Assembly (NCBI GenBank): GCA_910583925.1
Contig: CAJTZJ010000010.1
Span: 17,763 to 81,762, forward strand
Length of the DNA: 64,000 bases
Source: an uncultured Eubacterium sp.
GTDB taxonomy: Bacteria > Bacillota > Clostridia > Oscillospirales > Acutalibacteraceae
Reading direction: 5' to 3'
A program made the position numbers and the translations under genes. Positions 1 through 8,699 of the stretch are shown here, in pieces; position 1 is the first letter of the stretch, and every line of letters starts with the position of its first letter. Under the pieces are notes generated by a model, which worked only from the letters and a program-made list of their open reading frames with translations, was not told where the DNA came from and made no database searches.

Positions 1-522
1 CTGTGTTATAAAAATTATCTGTGCGCTTTTAACAATAGGATTTTTGAGGTATTCCTGTAAAAGTACACTGCCGTAATCAGCAAAGGTAATGCCTTTTTTT
101 ACTGCTTTTTTGCTTACTCGTATTTGCTCCCTCATACTGAGCGCAGATGCTCTGGTCATAAATCCGTCGGGAGAACAGCTGTATCTTATAAGCTCAAGTG
201 CCTTTATTCTATCAAAGGCTGTTTCCTCGTCAATTTCCTCAATTTCAAGCAAAATGATTTTGCCGAAGGCAGTATCCTGTTGAATGTCGGGTATATCCTT
301 GCCGTAAAGGCAGATTGAATTGTCAAACTGCATACTGCTGGTAACAGCCATTGTGCTTATACATGGTTTCTGGCTTCCGCCAAGTTCATAGGCAGTATCC
401 TTTAAAAGCAATATAGCATTTTTATCGCCTTGCTTAAGCGAAACTTTTTTATAAGAAAAGCGTTTTTCACAGGGTGGCAGCAGATCCTTTATCTGCCTGA
501 TGAGCTGATTATAAAGTACCAT
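1..522 (-). CDS. Unrecognised protein, last gene of the dehydratase operon, cut by window edge
   Basis: An open frame of 174 codons runs without a stop to base 1, so the C-terminus is missing. Its ATG overlaps the stop of the preceding small gene (TAATG), which implies translational coupling. The protein begins MVLYNQLIRQIKDLL and contains ELGGSQKPCISTMAV (about residues 45-59) and a charged stretch around IEEIDEETAFDRIKALELI. It looks soluble and has no signal peptide. I do not recognise the family. Position suggests a role with the upstream 2-hydroxyacyl-CoA dehydratase-type enzyme, for example assembly, electron supply or CoA-ester chemistry, but this is inference from context only. Confidence 0.65.
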   Translation of the reverse strand, partial: MVLYNQLIRQIKDLLPPCEKRFSYKKVSLKQGDKNAILLLKDTAYELGGSQKPCISTMAVTSSMQFDNSICLYGKDIPDIQQDTAFGKIILLEIEEIDEETAFDRIKALELIRYSCSPDGFMTRASALSMREQIRVSKKAVKKGITFADYGSVLLQEYLKNPIVKSAQIIFITQ

Positions 523-680
523 TACAGCTTTCTGTCCTTTTCGATATTATCATAATGCTTACCGAGAAGCTCATAAATTTTACGAACAAGCTTCATATCA
601 AGATTGAAAAAATAAATGCCGAAAGTTAAAACAAAAAGCACGGCAAGAACAATTAAAATAATAATTAAAACCTTTAACAT
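522..680 (-). CDS. Small single-span membrane protein (52 aa)
   Basis: A 52-codon frame lies between the activator gene and the partial gene, and both junctions are TAATG stop/start overlaps. The product starts MLKVLIIILIVLAVLFVL, one hydrophobic helix over about residues 3-25, followed by a charged tail (KLVRKIYELLGKHYDNIEKD). Positive charges after the helix suggest that the tail is cytoplasmic. No family is recognised. Coupling on both sides argues that it is a real gene working with the dehydratase-type complex, perhaps as a membrane anchor or peptide subunit. That role is inference. Confidence 0.6.
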   Translation of the reverse strand: MLKVLIIILIVLAVLFVLTFGIYFFNLDMKLVRKIYELLGKHYDNIEKDRKL

Positions 681-1471
681 TATGCCATTCCTTTCTGCCT
701 TGCATATTCAGCAGCACCAAGTGCACCCATAAGCTGAGGGTCAATATCAAGGTCAACAACCTTTATTTTAAGTACATGCTCAATAGCCTTTTTAAGACCG
801 GCATTTTTTGCGCATCCGCCGGTAAGTGTGATACTGTCTGTTGCTCCTGCTTTTTTTGCCATAACAAAGCAGCGCTTTGCTACAGCAAGCTGAATACCTG
901 CTGCAATTTCGTCCATAGGTTTGCCCTCACCGACAAGAGAGATAACCTCTGATTCGGCAAACACAGTACACTGCGCTGTAATCGGAATTGTATTTTTTGC
1001 CTGCAAGGAAAGCTGACAGAATTCAGGCAAGGTCATTTCAAAGGCGTTTGCCATAGCTTCAAAAAAGCGTCCTGTGCCTGCTGCACATTTATCATTCATG
1101 GCAAAGTTTTTAACGGTTCCGTCAGCATCAATAGCGATACCCTTAACATCCTGACCGCCGATATCAATAATAGCTTTAACCTCCGGATTGGTTACATGAA
1201 CACCCATTGCATGACAGCTGATTTCGGAAATGTTTTCATCAGCAAAAGGCACCTTGTTTCTTCCGTATCCTGTACCGATTAAATAGCTTAGCTCCTCAGC
1301 TGATTTGATATCATCAACCTTGTTGATAGCCTCTTCAAGTGCAAGCTCGGCACTTTTAACAGGATTAATCTTGCTTCTGATTGTTGCATCGGAAACAATT
1401 TTACCCTCTTCATTCAGTATTACACATTTTGCATAGGTTGAACCTACATCACATCCACCAAAATATTTCAT
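680..1471 (-). CDS. 2-hydroxyacyl-CoA dehydratase activator (HgdC/BcrA-type ATPase)
   Basis: This is the 263-residue ASKHA-fold archerase that uses ATP to inject an electron into 2-hydroxyacyl-CoA dehydratases. Seen in the sequence: an N-terminal phosphate-binding segment GGCDVGSTYAKCVIL, the GGQDVKGI motif (about residue 106), NDKCAAGTGRF with Cys129, and ITAQCTVFAESEV with Cys168. Those two cysteines match the pair that binds the dimer-bridging [4Fe-4S] cluster in HgdC. A C-terminal GGCAKNAGL motif follows. Length is normal for the family. It lies 22 bp after the large dehydratase-type subunit and is coupled to the small membrane gene. The substrate of the system is not evident. Confidence 0.9.
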   Translation of the reverse strand: MKYFGGCDVGSTYAKCVILNEEGKIVSDATIRSKINPVKSAELALEEAINKVDDIKSAEELSYLIGTGYGRNKVPFADENISEISCHAMGVHVTNPEVKAIIDIGGQDVKGIAIDADGTVKNFAMNDKCAAGTGRFFEAMANAFEMTLPEFCQLSLQAKNTIPITAQCTVFAESEVISLVGEGKPMDEIAAGIQLAVAKRCFVMAKKAGATDSITLTGGCAKNAGLKKAIEHVLKIKVVDLDIDPQLMGALGAAEYARQKGMA

Positions 1472-1493
1472 ATGTATTATCTCCTTATTCTAA

Positions 1494-3035
1494 TTACCAA
1501 GCCATTGTATCGTCAAAATCCACAAGTGTAGGATCTACAGGTTCCTCCTGCAGAACAGTTGTCATATATTTGTTAATCTGTTCACGCATGTCCCGTCTTG
1601 AAATTGTTCTTGGATCCATAAGATCCTGAGGAACCCATATGAAATTAATATTTCTTTCTCTTGCCTGATCGTCAAAAATACCGTTAAGACCGTCCATACC
1701 CTTGCAGGATATCTGGTCATACATAATTACGGTGTCAGCATTGAATTCTTCGCATATTCTCCAAAGCTCATCAACAACATTCTGATATCCGCCTTTGGTA
1801 TGCTTTCTCATAGTTGTTCGCTGAAGTGTTTTGGCATATGTAGCAAGTGATTTGTCTTTATTTTCTGTATCATACATTATGTAGGAAATCATGGTTTCCA
1901 TATCCATAACAACATTGATACCCCAGCAGTTTTCAAGCCAGTTTGCAAGGCTTGTGTAGTAGTTTGCAGGGCAGGACCAAACGATGGCCCTGTGGCGCAT
2001 TTCCTTTGAAACCTTTTCTTTTTTTTCATAGCCTTTCATCATGAGCCTGTTAACCTTTTTATCGGTTTTCAGGAATCGTTTGTCAAAGCCGCCTGAAAGA
2101 TGAAAATAGAATAATCGGTAAAGCCAGAAGGTAGCACCTGTCATCTGCGGATAATCTGTTTTGTTTACATCCCATTTCTGAAGCTCATAATCAAGCTGCT
2201 TGTTATAGATTTTCATTGCTTCAAAATAAGCATTCCAATCAAATGTTTCGCCTGTTTGCTCTTCAATGAATTTAATACAGGATTTAACCTCATCAACAGC
2301 ATATTCCTGAACCTCTTCTTCAGTATATCGAAGTGGTACATTAACAACATGTGAGGGAAGATTAAAGCGTCTGTCAATATATGCAGAGTTCATTGTTGAA
2401 CCATCGCAGGGCATATTGCAGGATAAAAAGCATTTGCCGAACATCGGATAATCATCGTTGATTGCAACACCTGCCTCGGCAGACGGAAGCGGACATACAT
2501 CTGCAGGAACACCATAGCTTTCGGTAAGATCCAGATAGGGCGGAGTAATATGCTGATCAACCATTGATGAAAGAAAAATCGGAATTGTCTGTACCGGTAC
2601 ACCGTAAAGATTCGGGAATCCCGCCATAAGCTCAAAGGAGAAAAGCTCATCCATACAAACAACCTTGTCAGAGAATTTATCGTTCGGATGAAAATGCTTA
2701 TCATGCTTGAAAAGCATATGAATCATATCGGTAGTATGCTTGATAATTGCATCAAAATGAAGATGAGCAATGCGAAGATGCGTGCCGCGCAGGCCCTCAA
2801 CATGGCGGTCTATCCACGCCGGAGCTGAAAGATAGCTTGCCATCCAACGATAGCTCCATAAGCCTTTAACGGTTGATACAGGCGCCTTAAGTACCATTTT
2901 AATCATATCTTTCCAGGTAATAAGCCATCGGTAATAATCGTACATTGTGTCTTTAAATCCGCGCCATTCCCGGTGTTTTAAGATGCCTGTTTTAGGATGA
3001 TGCAGATTTCCGAGATTTTTAGGCTGATTTGCCAT
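1494..3035 (-). CDS. 2-hydroxyacyl-CoA dehydratase-type large subunit (HgdA/FldB-like)
   Basis: A 513-residue protein of the 2-hydroxyacyl-CoA dehydratase / benzoyl-CoA reductase family. The frame extends 46 codons further upstream, but ATG 3035 (MANQPKNLGNL) lies just after the previous stop and has a strong SD (AAGGAGGCG), so I use it. Cysteines that could bind iron-sulfur clusters are in ADVCPLPSAEAG and GKCFLSCNMPCDGS; further family-like segments are AIVWSCPANYYTSLANW and MYDQISCKGMDG. It pairs with the following HgdB-like subunit and the HgdC-type activator. Substrate could be a 2-hydroxyacyl-CoA, or the protein could be an unconventional family member such as a double-cubane reductase. 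The sequence alone does not decide. Confidence 0.8.
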   Translation of the reverse strand: MANQPKNLGNLHHPKTGILKHREWRGFKDTMYDYYRWLITWKDMIKMVLKAPVSTVKGLWSYRWMASYLSAPAWIDRHVEGLRGTHLRIAHLHFDAIIKHTTDMIHMLFKHDKHFHPNDKFSDKVVCMDELFSFELMAGFPNLYGVPVQTIPIFLSSMVDQHITPPYLDLTESYGVPADVCPLPSAEAGVAINDDYPMFGKCFLSCNMPCDGSTMNSAYIDRRFNLPSHVVNVPLRYTEEEVQEYAVDEVKSCIKFIEEQTGETFDWNAYFEAMKIYNKQLDYELQKWDVNKTDYPQMTGATFWLYRLFYFHLSGGFDKRFLKTDKKVNRLMMKGYEKKEKVSKEMRHRAIVWSCPANYYTSLANWLENCWGINVVMDMETMISYIMYDTENKDKSLATYAKTLQRTTMRKHTKGGYQNVVDELWRICEEFNADTVIMYDQISCKGMDGLNGIFDDQARERNINFIWVPQDLMDPRTISRRDMREQINKYMTTVLQEEPVDPTLVDFDDTMAW

Positions 3036-3036
3036 C

Positions 3037-4233
3037 TTACTTCGCCTCCTTTTTCTTCTGAATTTTTTTGATTTCAAGGCTTTCAACAAAAGCCTGAACG
3101 CGTGTTCTGAGCTGACCGGATGCACTTGCGGTATACTGTCTGTCAACCGTAACGGACGGAATGCCGAATTCATTGGTCATAATATGTGAAGCAAGTGCTC
3201 TTTCATATCCCCAGTATTCGCAGAATTTAATCTGCTCATAGATTACACCATCTGCGTGGTAATCGTTAACAAGCTGTTTTACATATTCTTTTCTGCCGTC
3301 AACCTTTTCCTTGCTCATATAACGGGGACACTGGCAGGTTTTCATATAATGAAGTACAATCTGCTCAAGTACATCGCCGTCGTCAGAAAGGTGAATTTCT
3401 TCTCTTCCGGGAAGGGAGCCGAAGCAGTATCGGTCTGCAACAACAAGAGCGCCTGAGTCTTCAATCAGCTTTGTGAAATCAGGGTCATCCATTTCTGAGC
3501 CGACAACAACAACCTTGGCCCGATAATTCTTTTTTTCATCGGGTATTCTTGTTTTTAACTCTTCGGCTGTTTCACGCAGCTTATCAATAATCAGATATTT
3601 CGGACAGCAATATGTAACAAGGTTGATAACATGAAATTCATATCCGGTTATTCTTGGGTTTTCTTCTTTTCTGTATTCTCCGATTTCGGTAATCAATCGG
3701 CAGATTTCATTATGCTCTTCAACGGCCTTGCGAAGCGAATCGTCGCTGATATCAATGCCGTAAACCTCTTTCAACTTATCAAGCACCTTAATCTGCATCT
3801 GATTTCTGTAATGCTTAATTGTATGCGGCTCTATCTTGAACGGAATATCCGCAACGGTTAAAAAGAACTTTTCGTTTTCAACAAGATTAAGCAGAGTAAA
3901 ATGCTCGTAGCATCTGTTCATTTCCGAGCAGGACTCCGAAGCAATAAGAGCAGATAGAAAGTTGTATCCTCCCTCAATTGCACGCTCTAAAATTGCCTTT
4001 GAATATCCGCAGAGATATGAGCTCAGATAATAAGTTGCAATATCCATAGAGCCTGTTCGGGGTGCTCTGAGCCTTACGGAAAAGCAGTTGTCAAGATTGA
4101 GCAACACTTCCGGAATGTGATAGCAGGTATAGGCCAGCGCCTTTTTACCCTCTGAGGTTGCCTGCTTTACAAAATCATTATTCGCTTCCTGCAGCAGGTT
4201 TTCAAAATAAATTAAATGTTTTAAATCCTTCAT
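3037..4233 (-). CDS. 2-hydroxyacyl-CoA dehydratase-type small subunit (HgdB/FldC-like)
   Basis: A 398-residue D-component protein of the 2-hydroxyacyl-CoA dehydratase family. Family-like features are LAYTCYHIPEVLLN near residue 35, SESCSEMNRCYEHF near residue 100 (Cys residues placed as in [4Fe-4S]-binding members), VVVVGSEMDDPDF, FGSLPGRE and IYEQIKFCEYWGYE. The ATG overlaps the stop of the upstream CooC-like gene (TAATG). It should form the heterodimer core with the adjacent large subunit. No CoA-transferase or acyl-CoA dehydrogenase is visible nearby, so the pathway cannot be named. Confidence 0.82.
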   Translation of the reverse strand: MKDLKHLIYFENLLQEANNDFVKQATSEGKKALAYTCYHIPEVLLNLDNCFSVRLRAPRTGSMDIATYYLSSYLCGYSKAILERAIEGGYNFLSALIASESCSEMNRCYEHFTLLNLVENEKFFLTVADIPFKIEPHTIKHYRNQMQIKVLDKLKEVYGIDISDDSLRKAVEEHNEICRLITEIGEYRKEENPRITGYEFHVINLVTYCCPKYLIIDKLRETAEELKTRIPDEKKNYRAKVVVVGSEMDDPDFTKLIEDSGALVVADRYCFGSLPGREEIHLSDDGDVLEQIVLHYMKTCQCPRYMSKEKVDGRKEYVKQLVNDYHADGVIYEQIKFCEYWGYERALASHIMTNEFGIPSVTVDRQYTASASGQLRTRVQAFVESLEIKKIQKKKEAK

Positions 4234-4994
4234 TAAATTACCCCTATTCTGTTCAGTGCGTTTTTAACACCATTAACAACATTTGACTCTGCAGGAAGAT
4301 TGAAAATATTTTCACCCTGTATATCAAACATTGATAAATTTTTATCATCAGCAATATAGCTGATAACCTCTATACCGTTTGTATTGATATATTCCTTAAG
4401 AGTTTCATCTGCCATACGGTTAACAATTGCACCGATTTTATCATACATAACAAGCTCGTCAGCTACGCTTTTGATTGTATTTATAACCTGACATCCCTTT
4501 CTGCTCGGATCGGTAATAAGCAAAAGATGTGTAACCTTTTCCATAACTCGTCTGTTAATCTGCTCAATGCCCGCCTCTCCATCTATTACAACATAGTCAA
4601 ACTCATTGGAAAGAATCGCAATAACCTCTTTAAGATATGAGTTAATTTTGCAGTAGCAACCTGCAGTTTCAGGTCTTCCTACAGCGATAAAGGAATAGCC
4701 GTCAGTTTCAACAAGAGCATCAAATATACGATACTTTGCTTCACCGAGAAGCTCAATAGCGCTTCTTGAATCACCTTCATCAACAGAAGTAATAATCTCT
4801 TTTCTGATATCGTCTATTGTCATTTTTACATCAATGCCAAGTGCTGTTGAAAGCCCTACAGCAGGATCGGCATCAATGGCAAGTATTTTTTTGTCCGGAT
4901 ATTTTTCTACCAGACAGCGTACAATTGTTGCAGAAAGCGAGGTTTTTCCAACTCCGCCTTTTCCTGCAACAGCAATTATTGTTGCTTTATTCAT
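4233..4994 (-). CDS. CooC-like MinD-family ATPase (metallocluster maturation)
   Basis: A 253-residue deviant-Walker P-loop ATPase. The N-terminus has GKGGVGKTSLS and the conserved LAIDADPAVGLSTALG. GRPETAGCYCKIN carries Cys113-x-Cys115, equivalent to the CxC metal site of CooC, which inserts nickel into CO dehydrogenase. No CODH gene is visible. It is first in the operon, translationally coupled to the HgdB-like subunit, and sits 12 nt or so behind a near-consensus promoter. A role in building or loading the dehydratase metal clusters is the simplest inference. Family is clear; the client protein is inferred from context. Confidence 0.82.
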   Translation of the reverse strand: MNKATIIAVAGKGGVGKTSLSATIVRCLVEKYPDKKILAIDADPAVGLSTALGIDVKMTIDDIRKEIITSVDEGDSRSAIELLGEAKYRIFDALVETDGYSFIAVGRPETAGCYCKINSYLKEVIAILSNEFDYVVIDGEAGIEQINRRVMEKVTHLLLITDPSRKGCQVINTIKSVADELVMYDKIGAIVNRMADETLKEYINTNGIEVISYIADDKNLSMFDIQGENIFNLPAESNVVNGVKNALNRIGVI

Positions 4995-5012
4995 TATTCA
5001 TCACCATTTAAT

Positions 5013-5041
5013 ATTATAATGGTTATTAGACAATAAATCAA
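5013..5041 (-). promoter_or_regulatory. Predicted sigma-A promoter of the dehydratase operon
   Basis: On the minus strand: -35 TTGATT (5036-5041), 17-bp spacer, -10 TATAAT (5013-5018). The predicted leader before the ATG at 4994 is only about 12 nt. No terminator or leader RNA is seen. Confidence 0.6.
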
Positions 5042-5086
5042 TAATGTTGATATTATTTTCACAATAAAAACAGTCCGTCTCATAAC

Positions 5087-5115
5087 AAAAAAGACAGCTC
5101 GTTATGAGCTGTCTT
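5087..5115 (-). terminator. Rho-independent terminator of the APH-like gene
   Basis: Stem AAGACAGCTC / GAGCTGTCTT with loop GTTAT, followed on the minus strand by a run of Ts. It separates the APH-like gene from the dehydratase operon promoter. Confidence 0.85.
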
Positions 5116-5138
5116 AATCGATTGTTTTTATTGATAAT

Positions 5139-5879
5139 TTATTCAAAATCAACAACATTTACCCAAGAATCCAGAAGAGCTTTTTCTTCTTCAATATTTT
5201 TGGTGCTTTCTGAGCATGCAACGATTGGCATCCACTGCTGAACAAGCTGCTTTGGAATATCTGCCTTTTTGCAGAAGAGGTTAAGATATTTTTCAGCTAA
5301 TGCTCGGTTATCCTGAAGGCAGAATAAAAGATAGGTTCTTGCCGCATCTGCGGATGCGTTGCCCTGTGTTGCGTGAGCCCAGTCAATTACATAGTATTCA
5401 TCATCGGGTGTTACTATGATGTTTGACGGACAGAAGTCGCCGTGAAGCACCTTGTTGTGCTTTTTAACGCCCTCCAAGCGATTATGAAGATCAAATCGAA
5501 TAGTTGCTTCATATGCTGATGCGCTGATTTTAGCGTGCATCTTATCTTTGATTTTGTTGAGATGAATAGCTTTCTTTGAATGGATTTCAAGCTGAAGTTC
5601 AACGAATTTTTCAAGAAATTCATCTTCTTTTTCAGGATTTTCAGCCATAAGTTCTGAAAGCGTTTTTCCCTCAATATATTCTCTTGTGATAGCCCAGCCG
5701 TTTTCGGTTTTCTTAACATCAAGGAGCTTTGGGATTCTTAATCCTGTTTCCTCAACTCTTGCAGTGTTCAGTGCTTCATTAAGCACCTCTGCCTTTGTAA
5801 ATGTTTCGTCAAATTCTTTAACAAGCTGATTGCCGTCACGATAAATTTTCTTGTGTTCTCTTTCTTTAATTGTTGCCAT
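5139..5879 (-). CDS. Aminoglycoside phosphotransferase/choline kinase-fold protein
   Basis: A 246-residue kinase of the APH superfamily. The catalytic loop is VLHGDFCPSNIIV (HGDxxxxN) and the metal-binding motif is VIDWAHATQGN. An upstream ITREYIEGKTLSEL segment fits the N-lobe/hinge. SD AGGGGGTG precedes the ATG. It has its own predicted promoter and terminator, so it is probably monocistronic. The family phosphorylates hydroxyls of small molecules (aminoglycosides, choline, sugars, homoserine). The substrate here is unknown and nothing points specifically to antibiotic resistance. Confidence 0.8.
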   Translation of the reverse strand: MATIKEREHKKIYRDGNQLVKEFDETFTKAEVLNEALNTARVEETGLRIPKLLDVKKTENGWAITREYIEGKTLSELMAENPEKEDEFLEKFVELQLEIHSKKAIHLNKIKDKMHAKISASAYEATIRFDLHNRLEGVKKHNKVLHGDFCPSNIIVTPDDEYYVIDWAHATQGNASADAARTYLLFCLQDNRALAEKYLNLFCKKADIPKQLVQQWMPIVACSESTKNIEEEKALLDSWVNVVDFE

Positions 5880-5900
5880 AAAGACACCCCCTGTAAACTT

Positions 5901-5929
5901 ATTATATCTTAATCTGGTATAATATTCAA
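5901..5929 (-). promoter_or_regulatory. Predicted promoter of the APH-like gene
   Basis: Minus strand -35 TTGAAT (5924-5929), 17-bp spacer, -10 TATAAT (5901-5906). It falls in the short gap after adhE, so this gene need not depend on adhE transcription. Confidence 0.6.
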
Positions 5930-5933
5930 GTAA

Positions 5934-8531
5934 TTAGTTGCCGTAGTATGCTCTGAGATACATATCCTTCATTTCGCTCATAAGAGGAAGTCTTGGGTTA
6001 GCACCTGTGCACTGGTCATCAAACGCCTGCTCAACCATATCATCAAGGTTATCAAGGAAATACTGCTCATCTACGCCGTAATCCTTAATGCACTTTTTGA
6101 TACCGCAGTATTCTTTAAGCTCATCAACCTTTTTAATCAGTCCCTGAAGCTTATCTTCATCCGTCTTACCCTTAACACCGAGAGCGTCAGCAACCTGAGC
6201 ATAGCGGGCAAGTGTGTGCGGATGATCATACTGGCTGAATGTACCCATCTTGGTAGGAACCTCTGATGCGTTGAATTCAAGAACATAATCTATCATAAGT
6301 GCGTTTGCAACACCGTGAGGAAGATGATGGAAGGCACCAAGCTTATGAGCCATGGAATGGCAGATACCAAGGAATGCGTTTGCGAATGCCATACCTGCCA
6401 TTGTAGCAGCGTTAGCCATTTTTTCTCTTGCAACCGGATCATTAGGACCATTGTCATATGCTCTTGGAAGATACTCAAAGATATTTTTGAGTGCTTCAAT
6501 TGCAAGGCCGTCGGTATATTCCGTTGCCATCATGGAAGCGTAAGCCTCAAGTGCGTGTGTCACAGCATCAATACCTGATGCTGATGTAAGACCCTTAGGT
6601 GCGTTCATATGGAAATCAGCATCAACAATTGCCATATTAGGAAGAAGCTCATAGTCAGCAAGCGGATATTTTGTTCCTGTTTTTTCATCCGTGATAACTG
6701 CGAACGGAGTAACCTCTGAGCCGGTACCTGCTGATGTAGGAATAGCAATAAAGTATGCTTTTTCTCCCATTTTCGGGAATGTGTAAACTCTCTTGCGGAT
6801 ATCCATAAATCTCATTGCAAGATCAAAGAAATCTACTTCCGGATGCTCATAAAGAACCCACATAATCTTAGCAGCATCCATTGCAGAACCGCCGCCTAAT
6901 GCGATAATGCAATCCGGCTGGAATGCGTTAATCTGAGCAGCACCCTCTTTAGCACAAGCAAGTGTCGGATCCGGAGCAACATTGAAGAATGTTGAATGAA
7001 CGATTCCCATGGAATCAAGCTTATCCGTAATAGCTTTTGTATAGCCGTTGTTGTAAAGGAATGAGTCTGTAACGATGAATACCTTTTTCTTATTCATAAC
7101 TGTTCCAAGCTCATCAAGAGCAACAGGAAGACAGCCTTTTTTAATGTATACCTTTTCAGGCGCTCTGAACCAAAGCATATTTTCCCTTCTTTCTGCAACA
7201 GTTTTGATATTGAGTAAGTGTTTTACACCTACATTCTCTGATACGGAGTTGCCACCCCAAGAACCGCAGCCCAATGTAAGTGACGGTGCAAGATCAAAGT
7301 TGTAAAGATCGCCGATACCGCCGAATGAAGAAGGTGTATTAACAAGAATACGGCAGGTTTTCATACGGGCAGCAAACTCGTCAATCTTAGCTCTTTCGGT
7401 TGTTTCATTAAGATATACGGATGAAGTATGACCGTAACCGCCGTCTGCTACAAGCTGTTCAGCCTTCGCAAGTGCATCGCTGAAATCTTCGCTTTTGTAC
7501 ATAGCAAGAACAGGAGAAAGCTTTTCATGAGCGAATTCCTCGCTGATGTCTACGGATTCAACCTCACCGATAAGGATTTTCGTTTCTTCAGGAACCTCAA
7601 CACCTGCAAGTGCAGCAATTGTTACAGGTTTCTGACCAACAATTTTGGCATTAAGAGCACCGTTGATAATGATTGTTTTACGAACCTTTTCGATTTCGTC
7701 GTCTTTAAGGAAATAGCAGCCTCTGTCTTCAAACTCTTTGCGAACAGCCTTGTAAACCTTTTTGTCTACAATACAAGACTGCTCTGAAGCACAAATCATA
7801 CCGTTATCAAATGTTTTAGAATGAATAATTGAGTTAACTGCCTTGATGATGTCTGCGCTTTCATCAATAATAGCCGGAGTATTACCTGCACCAACACCGA
7901 GCGCAGGTTTTCCGCTTGAGTAAGCCGCCTTTACCATACCGGGACCGCCTGTTGCAAGAATGATATCTGCTTCCTTCATAACAAGGTTGGTCATATCAAG
8001 TGACGGCGCATCAATCCATGAAATAATGTTTTTAGGTGCACCTGCCTCAACAGCAGCATCAAGAACGATTTTAGCAGCAGCAGCGGTTGAGTTTTTTGCT
8101 CTCGGATGTGGGGAAATAATGATACCGTTTCTTGTTTTAAGAGCAATAAGAGTTTTAAAAATTGCTGTTGAAGTAGGGTTAGTTGTTGGAATAACAGCAG
8201 CAATAACACCGATAGGGTCAGCAATTCTCATTGTTCCGAATGCCTTGTTTTCTTCAATAACACCGCAAGTCTTTGTGTTCTTATACTTATTATAAATGTA
8301 CTCAGCAGCATAGTGGTTTTTTATAATCTTGTCTTCAACAATTCCCATGCCTGTTTCTTCAACTGCCATTTTTGCAAGCGGAATTCTTGCCATATTAGCA
8401 GCCTTTGCAGCAGCAAGGAAAATTTTATCAACCTGCTCCTGTGTGTATGTTGAAAACTCTTTCTGAGCTGCACGAACTTTTGCAAGCTCTTCTTCAAGCT
8501 TTTCAACGCTGTCGATAATTTCTTTAGCCAT
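5934..8531 (-). CDS. adhE: Bifunctional acetaldehyde-CoA/alcohol dehydrogenase AdhE
   Basis: An 865-residue cytoplasmic enzyme that reduces acetyl-CoA to acetaldehyde and then ethanol, regenerating two NAD+. The N-terminal ALDH domain (about 1-430) has GGPGMVKAAYSSGKPALGVG and catalytic Cys247 in FDNGMICASEQS. The C-terminal iron-dependent ADH domain (about 450-865) has GGGSAMDAAKIMW, PTSAGTGSEVTPF and metal-ligand histidines in GICHSMAHKLGAFHHLPHG. Length is standard for the fusion, and AdhE normally assembles into spirosomes. SD GGAGG precedes the ATG. Rex-like operators in the upstream region predict derepression at high NADH. Confidence 0.96.
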   Translation of the reverse strand: MAKEIIDSVEKLEEELAKVRAAQKEFSTYTQEQVDKIFLAAAKAANMARIPLAKMAVEETGMGIVEDKIIKNHYAAEYIYNKYKNTKTCGVIEENKAFGTMRIADPIGVIAAVIPTTNPTSTAIFKTLIALKTRNGIIISPHPRAKNSTAAAAKIVLDAAVEAGAPKNIISWIDAPSLDMTNLVMKEADIILATGGPGMVKAAYSSGKPALGVGAGNTPAIIDESADIIKAVNSIIHSKTFDNGMICASEQSCIVDKKVYKAVRKEFEDRGCYFLKDDEIEKVRKTIIINGALNAKIVGQKPVTIAALAGVEVPEETKILIGEVESVDISEEFAHEKLSPVLAMYKSEDFSDALAKAEQLVADGGYGHTSSVYLNETTERAKIDEFAARMKTCRILVNTPSSFGGIGDLYNFDLAPSLTLGCGSWGGNSVSENVGVKHLLNIKTVAERRENMLWFRAPEKVYIKKGCLPVALDELGTVMNKKKVFIVTDSFLYNNGYTKAITDKLDSMGIVHSTFFNVAPDPTLACAKEGAAQINAFQPDCIIALGGGSAMDAAKIMWVLYEHPEVDFFDLAMRFMDIRKRVYTFPKMGEKAYFIAIPTSAGTGSEVTPFAVITDEKTGTKYPLADYELLPNMAIVDADFHMNAPKGLTSASGIDAVTHALEAYASMMATEYTDGLAIEALKNIFEYLPRAYDNGPNDPVAREKMANAATMAGMAFANAFLGICHSMAHKLGAFHHLPHGVANALMIDYVLEFNASEVPTKMGTFSQYDHPHTLARYAQVADALGVKGKTDEDKLQGLIKKVDELKEYCGIKKCIKDYGVDEQYFLDNLDDMVEQAFDDQCTGANPRLPLMSEMKDMYLRAYYGN

Positions 8532-8563
8532 TTTTGTTACCTCCGTAATCTGTGTGTTTGCAA

Positions 8564-8581
8564 TCGTTAATTATTTAACAA
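8564..8581 (-). promoter_or_regulatory. Rex-like operator 1 (adhE leader)
   Basis: An 18-bp near-palindrome of halves TCGTTAA and TTAACAA separated by TTAT. It differs by one base from the Firmicutes Rex consensus TTGTTAA-N4-TTAACAA. It lies just downstream of the predicted adhE start site, a typical position for a repressor. Confidence 0.7.
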
Positions 8582-8593
8582 TCACTTGCCCAT

Positions 8594-8622
8594 ATCATAA
8601 TATTTAAAGAAAACAATTGCAA
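8594..8622 (-). promoter_or_regulatory. Predicted adhE promoter
   Basis: Minus strand -35 TTGCAA (8617-8622), 17-bp spacer, -10 TATGAT (8594-8599). The predicted start near 8587 leaves a 5' leader of about 55 nt that contains Rex-like operator 1. The rest of the 310-base gap to the CMD gene holds only AT-rich DNA and Rex-like operator 2. Confidence 0.55.
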
Positions 8623-8699
8623 TATCTTTAGCTGAAATTCTACTTTTTTTATAAAAACAGCATGGAATTTAAAATAACTTTGTGCGAATGGCAAATTGT

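Noticed and set aside
4233..4994. CO dehydrogenase maturation locus
   Set aside because: The ATPase has the CooC CxC motif, but no CODH or acetyl-CoA synthase gene is present in the window; the dehydratase-type genes are the coupled partners.
5139..5879. Aminoglycoside resistance gene
   Set aside because: Only the general APH fold is evident, and base composition matches neighbours; the superfamily has many housekeeping kinases.
7428..7787. Open frames on the plus strand inside adhE
   Set aside because: They have no SD, their products are unlike any family, and they lie fully within a conserved gene.
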